Shown: positions 1-11,245, counted from the stretch's first letter. The stretch is 64,000 nt of DNA from Magicicada septendecula (GCA_034769895.1 CM068367.1:120937927-121001926), one strand, 5' to 3'. A program made the numbers and translations. Notes: generated from the letters alone by a model not told the origin.

Positions 1-970
1 AATATAGAAGTGTGTTTTATGATTAAACGTTTCATTCGCTTAATAAATGAGATGCCTTGTGTAATTTCCAATTACATTTGCAGAATTCCTAATCGCCCAT
101 AAAAAACTTAATGTTTCTGCCACAGGTCGTCGACGGTAAAATTCATTTCTTTCGTACGGAAACGCTACTATAGCCCCCAGAACGCGCAGTTCATTTCCCA
201 ATACAGTATCAAGGAAACGTTTCCTTGAATGCAAGGAGCAATTTTATTTATCTTTATTGGTTAAAATGTGTTCTGGGGTATTGTCCTTTATGCGTCAGAA
301 ACTTTAATTGAAGCATGTTCAAATATCTGTCTCGCGATATCTTAAATATGTGATATCTTAAATATCTGTCTCGTGAAATAACATTTGGTCAATAAGTGCT
401 GTTCGATAAGGCTGAATATACCCCTATCCTCACTACTAAATTAGAGGCGGGTTTCTACAGCGTGAAGCACCGTAATCCGGGGAGCGCTTGAGGTTCTAAC
501 ATTTTCCCTTACGTTACATAGCGACTGTAACGTACGCAGTTGTGAACTGTTATGGCTAACAGTAAAGAGGGCAATATAAGTCGGACCGTAAAACACAGGA
601 CGAGTCGTTTCGTTGCGATGTAAGAAACAACTGTCGGGAAAAGAGAAATAATTTCTCACGGTAGAGCTCAAACTAAAAATCCAATCGACTATTTCTCTTT
701 GACTACGGGCAAATGCCAGCAATATTAGTCTACGTTCAGTGTCGATCAATCGATTTTGGTTTGATAGTTTTCTTCAAATCTAATCTTACAATTTAATTTT
801 AGTACCTGCGTATAATTTTCAATATGCAGTTGAAAGTCGATTAACCTGAATCGATTTGGATTTTATCGTTTTTAAATCAGTTTTACGATTCAATTTACGT
901 ACTTTCGTCTCGAATAATCAAAATGGCAATTATCCGGCACAATTCTCGGTGATAATAGTCAACAAACCTA
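1..970. other. AT-rich DNA, nothing recognised
   Basis: No ORF here resembles a known protein. The ORFs of 64 and 102 codons on the minus strand show no domain motif, and their length is expected by chance. I see no tRNA, microsatellite or clear terminal repeat. Confidence 0.5.
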
Positions 971-973
971 TTT

Positions 974-1101
974 TTACTATTTCTTTTATGAATTTGCTAA
1001 CCTTAAGGTTGTTTAAGACCTGAAGATGTCAGTAATGACGAAAAGCTTAGTCGAACAATAAAAAATTATAGCAGTTAGCAAATTCATAAAAGAAATAGTA
1101 A
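974..1101. repeat. Foldback element with perfect 28-bp inverted arms
   Basis: The 28 bases at 974-1001 are the exact reverse complement of 1074-1101, leaving a 72-base spacer. The spacer contains a complete hammerhead-like core (listed separately). This arrangement, a ribozyme core enclosed by short inverted arms, recurs elsewhere in the window and fits the terminal repeats of Penelope-like elements. No coding sequence is attached. The perfect arms suggest either a young insertion or selection on the fold. Confidence 0.7.
1009..1056 (+). ncRNA. Hammerhead-type ribozyme candidate A
   Basis: The core CTGAAGA lies at 1020-1026. It is followed by one extra U, stem II (GTCA 1028-1031 with TGAC 1036-1039, GTAA loop) and GAA at 1040-1042. 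Stem III is the palindrome AAGCTT (1043-1048), and the cleavage-site base is A at 1049. Stem I is GAC (1017-1019) with GTC (1050-1052), extended after a small internal loop by GTT with AAC. A palindromic stem III implies the dimeric hammerhead form described for Penelope-like retroelements. All conserved core residues are present apart from the extra U between A9 and stem II. Activity is inferred, not shown. Confidence 0.6.
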
Positions 1102-1103
1102 GG

Positions 1104-1765
1104 ATGGCTGCTAATTTAAACAATACGAAGAATGAAACCTATTTTTAACAGAAGGTTAGTAAATTCAATAAATTCAGTTACATTTAACTGTACTAATTCG
1201 TTTAATAAATTTCAGATTTTTATCAATAAAGAAGTGTGGAAACTGGACTGGGAGACTAGTCATATAAACGAAATATCTAGAGTGTCGATGCTACGAGTGC
1301 TAGGGCAGTTTTCCCGCCCGAAATGCTACAGACCAACGTAAAGATGTTTAGTTACGTAAATCGAGTTATTGAAAGCCAGTTTATACTCATGACAATATAA
1401 ATAATGAACTATGACTTATAAATCATTACTAGATAAAAACCATCATAGTTAATAAAACTCACCAAGGCAACAAAAAAATCATACCCGAGCACAATAATTC
1501 CATCGAATATGGAACAATAATAGGTGGTTGAGACAGACAGCGCGTGAAAGTAGCAGCCCAGCATTCCTGGCGTCGCATCAGTAACCAGTAGTCAGACTAC
1601 TTATTATTATTTTAAAATACAGGATAAATGTCAGAAGCAGAGTGACATAATGCCTTTGTTCAGTTTCATGTAAACCTTTTATCTAGGAGCTCATTAAGTG
1701 GTGTTTCCGTACAAACATACCGATAATAACATATGGAAAACACATTATTATGTGGATGTGAAATT
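1104..1765. other. No gene recognised
   Basis: The AT-rich spacer contains only a 69-codon ORF without motifs. Nothing repetitive was noticed. Confidence 0.4.
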
Positions 1766-1771
1766 AATAGA

Positions 1772-1893
1772 ATATATATATATATATATATAATATTTAA
1801 TATTTATATGATTTTACCTCAAGATGTGTTTTCCTTATTTGGAACATGTTTCAGTACGCTTTGTGTTCCCGTCCTCAGCTTTACTAGTTTTGA
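1772..1893 (-). repeat. PLE-type terminal repeat fragment beside (TA)n, with degenerate hammerhead
   Basis: A short (TA)n tract (1772-1792) leads into sequence shared with both arms of the foldback at 12920-13442. The shared words include TTTACCTCAAGAT and GGAACATGTTTC. On the minus strand the core CTGAGGA (1878-1872) is followed by a weak stem II with one mismatch. GAAA then leads into palindromic stem III ACATGT and cleavage base T (1852-1841). This is the same terminal repeat family as at 13 kb, cut short. The RT relic that follows is a different, non-LTR element. Confidence 0.5.
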
Positions 1894-1899
1894 GCCTTG

Positions 1900-2937
1900 T
1901 GAACTAGAATTATTAAGTTACCAGAAGGACCTAAAAAGGATAATAGCTACACTGTATTGGAACCAATCTGCAGTGGTTAGAGTAGATAAAGAGAAAACTG
2001 AAGAGATACAGATTCTGCGTGGAGTAAGACAAGGATGTAGACTATCTCCGCTTTTATTCAACATCTACTCGGAAGGTATTTTTAGAGAAGCTTTAGATGA
2101 AGGGGATGTGGGAATCTCTCTGAACGGTGAAAGAATAAATAACATATGTTATACGGATGATATAGTCATATTCGCAGATAGCTTAGAGGGGCTGCAACAA
2201 CTAATTAATAGAGTGACAGAAAGCAGCCGTAGATATGGTCTAGACATCAATGTTAATAAAACGAAGCTAATGATTGTATCTAAGAACAAGTTCACAAACT
2301 GCGCCCTTAATATAAATCAAAGGCCAGTTGAACGTGTAAGGGAAATTACATATCTTGGTACTATAGTCAATGTACAATGGGACCACTCTCAAGAAATAAA
2401 GAGCGGAATTGAAAAGGCGAGAGTGGTGTACACTAGAATGAGTAGTTTATTCAGAAGTCAAGATTTAACAATAAACACAAAGATGAGACTTTTACGATGC
2501 TACGTATTCTCGGTACTGTTCTACGGTGTAGAATCTTGGACTTTTAAGCAACAACTAAAAAATGTGAATCTTTCGAAATGTCGATTTACCGTAGAATACT
2601 GAGACTTTCATCGACAGCACATATAACTAATGTCGAAGTTCTTAGAAAGATGAAGAAAGAAAGGGAAGTTATTAACAAAGTGAAGGTAAGAAAGCTTCAG
2701 TATCTGGGACATCTCATGAGAAATGAACAGAGATTTTACTTATTGCAGTCCATATTACAGGGGAAAAGTACTTGAAAGAGAGGAGTTGGGCGACCGAGAA
2801 TCTCATGGCTGAAAAATTTAAGGACTGGTTTGACATTAATACAATTGACTTACGCCGTGTAGATGTACAGAAAGCTAAAATAGTCTGTATGATATCCAAC
2901 ATCCGAAACGGATAGGAAATATCAGAAGAAGAAGATT
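1900..2937 (+). pseudogene. Non-LTR retrotransposon reverse transcriptase, 5'-truncated and frameshifted
   Basis: The first frame (to 2602) encodes RT palm and thumb. It includes QGCRLSPLLFNIY (motif around the B block), the catalytic YTDD box and a downstream YLG block followed by LFYGVESW. The match to the C-terminal RT continues at about 2565-2775 in another frame (IYRRILRLS, KLQYLGHLMRN). It ends at about 2775-2912 in two further frames (GRPRISWLKNLR and a Q-K-A-K-I-V segment). At least three frameshifts make it non-functional. The endonuclease and N-terminal RT are missing, as is usual for 5'-truncated LINEs. The 3' end is marked by a GAAGAAGAAG tail at about 2925-2936. I cannot assign the clade with confidence. 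Confidence 0.85.
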
Positions 2938-3157
2938 AAGTCACTACTTTTTTCGCTTCTGTGTCATTGTGTCAAAAGTTAATGAATATTCGTCGTGTTA
3001 TGATTTTAAAAACATACGCAGAAAGAAAGTGTGAGGGACGGGGGGGAGAGATAATCTTGTTTGTGAACTTTCGTACTCTTGTCAATAATAACAATACTGT
3101 TCTTCCATTAAACACACATTTTATAGAGAACAAAACGGCGTTAAAACAAAAAACAGT

Positions 3158-3160
<3 letters not shown>

Positions 3161-3238
<78 letters not shown>
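3161..3238. repeat. (GA)n microsatellite
   Basis: An uninterrupted GA tract of about 78 bases. It creates an R-E repeat in an ORF at 2961-3248 that should not be read as a gene. Confidence 0.95.
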
Positions 3239-3239
<1 letters not shown>

Positions 3240-3242
<3 letters not shown>

Positions 3243-4499
3243 AGATGAATGATTCGTTGTATTTCTTGTTGTTACTACTTTTTTTTACCAAAACACGTGC
3301 GCTATCACCACAAAATAATAAATTAGAAAAAAATAAGTACCATCAAATCCGACCCAATTACCATCGTTTCGTCGTTTCTAATTTCATCGTTTTTTAATTC
3401 TAATTTTACGGCTTTCAAAATTTCGATGTAAACACAAAGCTACGTGGACGGTGGCGGCGAGGCGACAATGGATCCCCGACAGCTGTCGGAATAATAAAAC
3501 AACGGAATTTATTATATTCCCAACGCGGGAACGCGGACAGGCGCGCGCAGGTGGGCAGGGAACACCTGTCAATAAACACAACGCACACAGATACATGTGT
3601 CACGTCACGTCCAGATCACTGGACGGTACAGCGGTAATCAGTGAGTTAGTGTGGCTGCGGCCGGGTATGACTGACAGCGCGGTAACTAAACTGGAAATTA
3701 CACGTCTGTCAAACGCAACGCAATAATAACAATAACAATAACAGTACGTGTAGTGCAGAACGAAATTTCACACCCGACGTCATCGTCACGCCCTCATCCC
3801 CCCTCCTGTTGCAGCCACTTCACTCGTGAACCGTGAAATGGGTCTTGAAGTGTTTTCATCGTCAAAACGAAAAGCGGCAACAAAAACGGGGCGAGGGAAA
3901 CATGTTGAGTGGGCGACGGTGTGGTATACGGAGTACTAGTGACTAAACAGGAAGGGTGTTTCTGATAACTGATAAATTCTTAAAAGCCTTTTTATTTTAT
4001 CTCGACCGTGCTTTAATGTACACTCAACGGCTACCAAAAAAAACGTGAATTTTCGAGTAGAAAACACAACATGACTAAACGCAATAATTAATATACGTCG
4101 TCTGTTTTTCTCTTTTACTCACACGTTCCACTTCTGCTGATTTTGTCAAAATGCTGAAAATGTCACTCCCGGTAGATTTTGAGTTAAAATTCATAAAAAG
4201 GGCAATGAAAATTGTAGTAAAAATTTGTTTCATGATGGAAACCCTGATATTTGTGTACCTGGTCTGTAATCGTCCTGCGGGGAGAAAAAAATAATTTTGT
4301 TTAATTTAAAATAACCGTCTGGTACGTTCAGCAGCCAGCGCCTATCCATTATACCAGTCACAAGCACAACCATTAAACACCATTTGAAGCCAGACTAGGT
4401 CAACAAGTCTACTCAAAAAGGAAGAATACAATATTTACTGTCACACAGATTCGGACCCTAAATGTATGTGAATAATCATAGCAATCATATATCATTGTC
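3240..4499. other. No gene recognised; locally GC-richer
   Basis: The part at 3430-3930 is GC-richer than its surroundings, with CpGs and GCGCGCGC at about 3540. It has overlapping short ORFs on both strands but none with a domain. It could be a decayed regulatory or exon region. Nothing decides this. Confidence 0.35.
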
Positions 4500-4500
4500 C

Positions 4501-4524
4501 TCTCTCTCTCTCTCTCTCTCTCTC
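4501..4524. repeat. (CT)n microsatellite
   Basis: Twelve perfect TC units. Confidence 0.9.
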
Positions 4525-4848
4525 GTAAAGTCAGTGCCATTTCTTATATTTCCTTACACTGCCCTTAAGCGGTAATGCATTTTTGCTTCTATTAGTTTAT
4601 TATGACCATATCCCAGATTCACATGTTGAGATAGTAAAGAGACTGAGTATTCCGTGTATTGCGTATAAGCAACCGAACATTTTATCTCTCGCAAAAAGAC
4701 ATAGAATATATACTAGAGTTGTTAAAACATATAATAAAATTACACTGATCGAATGGTCACTCGGCACTTGGTAGAACGTTTTAATAATATTTAAATTTAA
4801 TAAATAAACACTTGGTACAGTTCTACAGTTACTTTTTACTTTCCTGAT

Positions 4849-4980
4849 AATTATTTCACCAGTTACGGCAGCTTCAGAGGTTAGACTTGAACTGACAAAT
4901 GATTTATTTTCCTGACACGTTGAACTGAAGTTCGAAAAAATCTAACCTCTGAAGCTGCTGTAATACTGGTGAAACTATTA
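4849..4980. repeat. Short foldback, arms about 35 bp
   Basis: About 4852-4885 (TTTCACCAGT...GAGGTTAGA) is a near-perfect inverted copy of 4940-4975 (TCTAACCTCTG...ACTGGTGAAA). The spacer is about 55 bases and AT-rich. It may be a non-autonomous foldback or MITE. I see neither coding sequence nor a complete ribozyme core in it. Confidence 0.55.
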
Positions 4981-5162
4981 TCATCATCATCTAAAGGCCG
5001 TGCCTTGTCGAGTTAGCTATGTCTCTCTCTCCATCATTATTCTCTTTAAATCGCAGTACGATAGGAAGTTCATCTCCTTTCCCGTGTCTTTGAAGAACGC
5101 TGATCTTGGTCGTCCTCTTGGTTTTCCCCCAACGCCTTCCCTTCAAAAATGTTACTTGGTAA

Positions 5163-5223
5163 TGGTGGTGGTGGTGGTGGTGGTGGTGGTGGTGGTGGTG
5201 GTGGTGATGATGATGATGATGAC
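5163..5223. repeat. (GGT)n then (GAT)n trinucleotide repeat
   Basis: A compound triplet repeat. It produces a valine-methionine run in an ORF at 5000-5233, which is therefore an artefact. Confidence 0.9.
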
Positions 5224-5394
5224 GATGACATAATTAGTTGCACGAAAGCGAGATTTTAATAAGAAAAGACAGTGTTAAAGGAAGACGGTTCGCAAAAGGC
5301 AAAGCAGTGAGAAAATTTTCTCACCGACTGGCAGGAGGGATTAGTATTTATTTTCGCTTCCAAGGAAGTAGAAGCATAAAGGAGACAACACGCG

Positions 5395-5397
<3 letters not shown>

Positions 5398-5482
<85 letters not shown>
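5398..5482. repeat. (GA)n microsatellite
   Basis: About 42 perfect GA units. It is the second long GA tract in this 5.5-kb region. Confidence 0.95.
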
Positions 5483-5483
<1 letters not shown>

Positions 5484-5485
<2 letters not shown>

Positions 5486-6419
5486 GTGTGTAGTATGATA
5501 ATAGGGTTTTAATGTTACATCACAAGGGAAGAATAAGATGAAGCTTTAAAACGTAGAAGGAAGGCTCCTCGTACGTCAAAGGACGTCATTTAAAAGCTTA
5601 CGCACATTAAATAGGCTTTACGAAATATATAACACGGTGCTTACTAACGGAAGGGAAAGAAAAGAAAACGTCGACGCCGCTACTACACCTTCAGCGCCGC
5701 CACAGCCCACAATCATTTTTAAACAACACCCTCATAAGACAGACTGTCAATCGTATTTGACGCTGTTTATTCTGTTTTGCCGCATTAATAAAAGAAAGGA
5801 AAGATTAAATCTGTTGTTGTTTTTTTCTTTGTTACACTCTTGTCAACAATATAAAAAAAAGAAATGTTTGAAAGGGAAGGAAGCAAAGAGTGGTGGGGTG
5901 GCGTCAAAAAGCCAATTCTCTTCTTGCTTATATAATACGTAGGTTGTAAATAATAATGCGACAAATGGGAAAGTACACCCCCTCTGACGTGTTATATACG
6001 CAAACACAGACCGCAAAAGAAAAAACTGCCGCTTTTAAATATAGCTAATAATTTGTTGCAAAAACGTTGTGCTGAAAACAGCAAAAGTTACAACTAGAAA
6101 CCGTATTACGACTACAATAAATGTTTTTTGTCTTGTTTATTTCCGCCACGGTTATGAGGAACATTAAAAAAAATATTTATTCTTTTCTAAACGCTTGAAG
6201 TAAATGTCTGTAATGTTCTTTTCGTCTTTCCGTAGGCCTACAGGAAATTTTATTGTATTAACTTTACACATACTTTGAACAGGGTATAACGTTTTATCTC
6301 TTATTTCTGTTGCATATAACTTCAAAAAAGCCAATTAGCCTACAGTCCAGTGTGCACAAGATGAATGTGACTTTATTTTTACGACAAGAAATTAGAAAAG
6401 GAATATGTAAAAAAAAAAA
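5484..6419. other. No gene recognised
   Basis: The sequence is AT-rich, with a 101-codon ORF at 5637-5942 that is lysine- and serine-rich and lacks motifs. I treat it as non-coding. Confidence 0.35.
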
Positions 6420-6599
6420 AATGGCTTGAAATAAATTTCAATAAGAATGAACATCTAGTACAACGACAACAAGTTCGAAGCATCTAGTACAAAAGTGAAA
6501 AAGTTCGAACAAACGAATCACAGGAAATCTATGGAACAATAATAGAGTTCGCTTTATGGAAGACGAAATTATAAGCAGTTTGATGCAAACCAGAAAATA

Positions 6600-6990
6600 A
6601 TAAACAAACGAACGTAATTCTGTTGGACAGAAGCACCGATAGAGAAATATAAAGCAACATGGTAATGCAGTTAAGATGACGTATGAAACCGCAAACTTAG
6701 AAACAGGGAAAAATAATGAAAGCATAATTAATAAAACTGAAATTCACTTCTTAAAACGCAGTTATTGAGTTTTAAGAATCGACTGCGGTATTGAGGAAAT
6801 TGGAAGAACGAGGATGGAATGCTAACTAATAAATTACATTAAAGACTGAAAGATCGACGTGGTAGGACAAGTAAGAACACCGGAAAGACTAGACATCGAA
6901 GTTCATGAAGAAATGAAGTAGATGAAACTACTGAAAACAACACTCTACAGAATGAAAACTGAGAAGGCAGGAACAGATGGAAATGGCAGC
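6600..6990 (+). pseudogene. Decayed non-LTR RT C-terminal region
   Basis: On the plus strand, fragments resemble the region after the RT thumb of many insect LINEs. There is an ETANLE block, then TEIHFLKRS followed by RVLRID, which parallels the usual 'T.E.RFLR.S.G..RLD' pattern. The fragments are split by stops and frameshifts, and no catalytic box remains. This is a pattern match by eye and weaker than the other LINE calls. Confidence 0.4.
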
Positions 6991-7285
6991 GACCCTCGTA
7001 TATAGTACCGCTGTGATAAATCCTGTACCAAAATACTGCAAACAAAACTCACTAGTAACAAAATACTGTGATAATAAAAGGTGATCATTTTTATAAAAGC
7101 GTTAATAAAAAATTTGATCGTTGATTTTTCTGGTATTTAAAATTAATTACACTGTTCAGCGTTCCCAATCCACGCTACCCTCGCAACCGGTACTCTCTGT
7201 TTACATCTTCACAAACTCTGCAAGTCCCCTCCCTCACTAATTACCACTAAACAGAAACGTTAGCAACACAGTCAGTATTAGCTTT

Positions 7286-7822
7286 TCACCTTTCATGTTG
7301 TTCATCGGCCTGATTACGTAGAGGTAAACCGAAAAGCCAATTTGATGACGAGTAAGGAAGGATATTGTCATCTCTCGCGAACAATAGAACGTGGTGGGAC
7401 CGGTTTATATACAGAACGGATCGTTTTCCACAAATTTGGTTGTTTACCACCGCAACCTCTTCAATCGTATTATACTGCTTAAACCCACAGTACACGACGA
7501 CAAAGCGCCTTACACTCGAATGAGGTACAGTATTACCCGCGGCTACGTGTATAACTTCAAACGCCGCACAAAGACGTTTGAAGTTATTGATTGGCTTATC
7601 ACTGTGTTGAGAAACGAAATTCGTCACGTAGTTACACAGATTCGTTGTATTGTACTGACTTTTTTCTGTCAAATTATCACATGTCACTCTACCAACTTCA
7701 CAAAGTACACGAATATAATCGACACCACCGTTACTGTTTAAAGAAATCTGCGAAGCGATCGTAGTTGAAATCCGTTCATATCGCATTGACTTTTTAATCG
7801 TGTCCCATTTTTTAATTTGCAA
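7286..7822 (-). CDS. Unrecognised 178-codon ORF
   Basis: This is one of the longest ORFs not explained by a mobile element. The product has no obvious signal peptide, repeat or catalytic motif that I recognise, and it is rich in N, V and R. The antisense strand is also open for 116 codons (7391-7741). That is common when base composition disfavours stops on both strands and argues against a real gene. It ends about 25 bases from a PLE relic, so it may be part of decayed element DNA. Confidence 0.15.
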   Translation of the reverse strand: MQIKKWDTIKKSMRYERISTTIASQISLNSNGGVDYIRVLCEVGRVTCDNLTEKSQYNTTNLCNYVTNFVSQHSDKPINNFKRLCAAFEVIHVAAGNTVPHSSVRRFVVVYCGFKQYNTIEEVAVVNNQICGKRSVLYINRSHHVLLFARDDNILPYSSSNWLFGLPLRNQADEQHER

Positions 7823-7849
7823 ACTAACCTTTAGTAATCCGCCGTGTGA

Positions 7850-8215
7850 CTTCAGTGGATGTTGATACTGAGCATAAGCTTCATCATCAAGTAATTTAAA
7901 ATAAATTACATCACTCTTTCGAGGTCGTCACTAACTAAAATCCAACTCAATCCAATATGGATTGTACGCGGTGTTAGGTGCGCACCCACTCAATACAAAT
8001 CTACTTCTGCACGGTTGTTAGTCCTTATCCCAACAAACAGGTTTAGGGAAGTTTCGTACAACTGATTGGATCTAAAGTGCATCTGATCATTCAACACAGA
8101 ATCGCGACTGACATTCGTGTATGCTCGCAACTCAAAAACTCTTCCAAGGCATTCATGAAACGGCCCATTTTTTAAACTTAATAATAGGCTTAATTAAATT
8201 TATAAGGGGCAAATA
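7850..8215 (-). pseudogene. Penelope-like element relic (C-terminus plus 3' terminal region)
   Basis: Read on the minus strand, this region aligns along its length with the PLE at 29,530-29,850. The shared landmarks, in order, are a GRFMNALEEF block, LNDQ.HF.SNQLYETSL, the word GCGCACC, CGCGTAC, an AGAGTGAT word, and TGATGATG.AGC. The ribozyme position is degenerate: the core reads TTGATGA, and GAA is replaced by GTA. A frameshift after MNALEEF breaks the reading frame. It is therefore an older copy of the same or a closely related PLE family, in the opposite orientation. Confidence 0.7.
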
Positions 8216-8633
8216 AAAAACACGCTGTTGTGAGTTTTCTACACAAGTGACTTAATAAAAATTTTAAACTGAGTATAGAAAAAGTAAAGCAAGTCCGTTT
8301 TTTCGATCAATTTAGAAGTTTTACCCATCTTAGTAATTTTTTAATTTAACAGTTAAAGTAAAAAAATTAGGTGTGGATAATTTGCTGTAAGCTTTCTCAA
8401 CATTTGGTGCTTAATAAACTCATTTAGTTATTTTCTGGAGCCCTCTAGCGGCTGATCTTTAAAGTAAACCTATACATCTTTTCAGTTCTTTCTTGTGATT
8501 AGCCGGGGGGTTTATGTTCTTTGTTCTGACAACTAAAAACTGAACAAATCTAAAGACGTTCAAACACGATCTCCAATGTTGTTAAAATTCCTTTCCTGGC
8601 TGTTTGGCCGTGGTCCATTGTTTTCTACAAAAA

Positions 8634-8674
8634 ACAGACATTTCGGCAGTGCCACCCACTGCCATCATCAGTGT
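8634..8674 (-). ncRNA. Hammerhead-type ribozyme candidate B
   Basis: On the minus strand the core CTGATGA is at 8671-8665. Stem II is GGCAGT with ACTGCC around a short loop. GAA is followed by ATGT (A-U and U-G pairs) as a minimal stem III and then C at 8637. Stem I includes ACA with TGT. It is the mirror copy of candidate C with one change in stem III (ACGT to ATGT), which should weaken dimer pairing. Confidence 0.55.
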
Positions 8675-8761
8675 AAGATCGAGTTACGCTAAGGTGAGGT
8701 GGTATACGTTAGTGACCACAGTACTGCGTAACGGGGATTCACGTTAGCGTAACTCGATTTT

Positions 8762-8802
8762 ACACTGATGATGGCAGTCGATGGCACTGCCGAAACGTCT
8801 GT
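8762..8802 (+). ncRNA. Hammerhead-type ribozyme candidate C
   Basis: CTGATGA is at 8765-8771, followed by an extra U. A 6-bp stem II pairs GGCAGT (8773-8778) with ACTGCC (8786-8791). GAA is at 8792-8794 and palindromic stem III ACGT at 8795-8798. The cleavage-site triplet is GTC, with C17 at 8799. Stem I starts with ACA (8762-8764) paired to TGT (8800-8802). All invariant core bases are intact, making this one of the two best candidates in the window. The two-base-pair palindromic stem III predicts action as a dimer. Confidence 0.65.
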
Positions 8803-8904
8803 TTTTGTAGAAAACAATGGACCACGGCCAAACAGCCCAGGAAGGAATTTTAACATTGACTCCGGCCGTGCAAGCCTACGAAGTACATTACGATCTCCAA
8901 TGTT

Positions 8905-11030
8905 TAACAAAACAGATTTTTATCTACTTATTTATATGTTAAAACGATAATAAGATATTCTGAAGAATACAGATTATTACTTTAAACTGTCAAAATATTT
9001 TAACGGGATGCAGAAGTAGCAACATATTTCGTCTCTAATTAACAATGTTTTCTGAGTTCTTCACGAAAAAATGGTTTATGAAAGATAACACATTACTAAC
9101 TCGTTCACCTTCTGTCTCTTATTGTATCTTGGCTGCCAACTGACGTAAAAAGTTATAACAACTACAGACAGTGCATGTAACAATACTTATTGATCCGGAC
9201 CGACCGTGCTAGAGGGAGACGGTCTCGCGACAGTACGTGCCGTGCAATACCTATGTGCTTTTACCTACCTCTGTGTAAAAAAAATCAGCTGATTAACTCT
9301 GGTTTTCAAAACAATACCTCTTTTTAAACAAAATACACTACTATCGGAGCTTTCTAGTTTATCGCGTTTGCTGTTTTAATATTGGATGATTTCCACGTTT
9401 AAAACGTGCAGTCGAGTATTCTCGGTCTTTTTTTTCACGTCGTTAAAATAAAATAAACATTTTAACTCGATCCTTCGGTTTTACAAAACAACAGTTTTTC
9501 CAAACACAAAACAACACAACGTACAACGTTATTTATCAACGCGGATTAAACTTCACCGTGTTTAAATTAAATACAAACCGTGGATTATAAAATGGATTTC
9601 GCAAACCCAATTACAAACGTTCGTACAGATAACGTTTCAATAATAGTTTAGTTACGACAAACGTTAAATGAAAACAATACACCTGGATTTGATTAGCAGT
9701 TTCAATTTTTTTTTTTTTAATGAAACTGTTTTTGAATAATTTTTCGACATAAGTAAATTAAATCGTGGAAATGAACTGTCGTTATTTCAATAACAGAGTT
9801 TTGTTTTGTAAAATATATATGCGTTTTTTTTGTTTGGTGCAAATAAAAAAATAAACATTGGTAGGAGTCACAGTAAATGAATCTTGAAATGGAAGATTAT
9901 GGCTTTATTGTAATAGCACAGCTTAGATACACTAATATGGGAACCTATATGCGTGCAATACCCAAGGGAGATTTTGAAAAGGAAAAGATTCCTAAAAATA
10001 ATAAAGAAATCTATCAACCATAGTTGATCAAAAGTCCTTATCATCTGGAGTCGGCATAAAGGATAATAGTTTGAAATATAGTATTTATAAAAAATTGGTA
10101 TTTGCGGGTTGGAAGTATCAAAGAAAGACTTGGATAGACTGACAGCCATAGGGATACGTTATTGTGATGTTATATTAATGAACTAACGAGGCGAGTTATC
10201 AGTTTTTACTCGACCGTTTGACATTTGTCTGTATGTCTCCTGTGTATCTATCTATGAACCTGTTTGGGGTATGTCTCACGATAACTTTTGAACACATCTA
10301 CCAATTTTCGTAAAACTTGGTAAAAGCGTCTCCACAGTTTTACCCTACAGAAACCTAATGTTTTTAAGCTTTGTCTCCCCCAAAAATAGGGAGACGGGAG
10401 GCAAAGATATGAAGGGTCAAAATTGTGAAAAATCCCAAAAGCTCATGTGGGGTAAAAAAATAAAGAGAATCGTAACCACAATATAAATATAGTGTTCTTT
10501 TTAAATTTTCAACAATTTTGGACGTCAAAATTTTGGGGCCAAAAATGGGCGAAAATTTTAATAAAATCGCAAAAATTTGTGAGGTATAAAATTAAAGAAA
10601 ATTTCAACTAACAACTGAATTTTCAAATTTGGTTCCAATATTTATTGAAAATGAGTTTTCAATATTTATCTAAAAAGGCTCCAAAAAATTTATTGTATAA
10701 TTATAGTCAGTTCGATTACAGTTTATACCGTCTCTGGAATCCTAGCTTCAACCTTTGTTTATCCAAACAATCTCGTTCCGCGAGTCCATACTCCTCCACC
10801 ATGTTATTCCATCCCATCTTCAGCCTTCCTCTTTTGCTTCCCTTTGGAAGTGGTCTGTAATTTGCTCCCTTGGGTCATCTTTATGGACACCTTCTGCACA
10901 TGTCTATACCGTCTTCATCTGTTTACATCGATTTATTAAAAAAATGTAAACTCCTTAAAATTAAGACAAAAAATGATTACCTTAAGGTTGAAACCAGCAT
11001 TTTAGAAGCACGTGTAATTTCAAATCGTCT
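8905..11030. other. No gene recognised; part resembles a dispersed repeat
   Basis: I see no coding signal. At 10,200-10,640 the plus strand has a low-complexity style (CACGATAACTTTTGAAC, then AAAATTTTGGGGCC-type words). This style resembles families common in arthropod intergenic DNA, but I cannot name the family or its ends. Confidence 0.3.
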
Positions 11031-11036
11031 TTTTTT

Positions 11037-11245
11037 AACATTATCAAAAACAAAAGAAATCGGGCTGTCGGGCCATGGTCGACTGCTCGACTTATTATTT
11101 CTAAACCTTTCGGCCACACCTCCGAAAGCCATCTTCAGTAGGAAAAAGCGTTCAATTGATGTCAAGTCGAACGCAACTCCTTGTTCGACCACAGCCCAAC
11201 AGTCCGGCTTCTATTGTTTTTGATAATGTTGACTCCGGCCGTCAT
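11037..11245. repeat. Foldback with 17-bp outer inverted repeat and degenerate hammerhead
   Basis: AACATTATCAAAAACAA at 11037-11053 is exactly inverted at 11214-11230. Inside, GGGCTGT...TGGTCGA is partly inverted as TCGACCACAGCCC. On the minus strand CTGAAGA (11138-11132) is followed by a short stem II (GGC with GCC) and GAAAGG. Stem III would need two G-U wobbles, and stem I does not form. The right flank GACTCCGGCCGTCATAGCGCC matches the tail style of the 8.6-kb foldback. I read it as a decayed member of the same class. Confidence 0.55.

Larger units (their letters stand above)
8566..8904. mobile_element. Foldback insertion with 15-bp target duplication and two opposed hammerhead cores
   Basis: The 15-mer ACGATCTCCAATGTT occurs at 8566-8580 and again at 8890-8904 and looks like a target-site duplication. 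Between them lie inverted arms 8581-8692 and 8744-8854 (about 111 bp, few mismatches), a 51-base loop and a 35-base tail. The tail contains TCCGGCCGTGCAAGCCT, a motif that recurs in similar form at 11,235 and 34,275. Each arm carries a hammerhead-like core, so two ribozyme candidates point away from each other. Opposed terminal repeats and long variable target duplications fit PLE biology. No protein is encoded. Confidence 0.75.
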
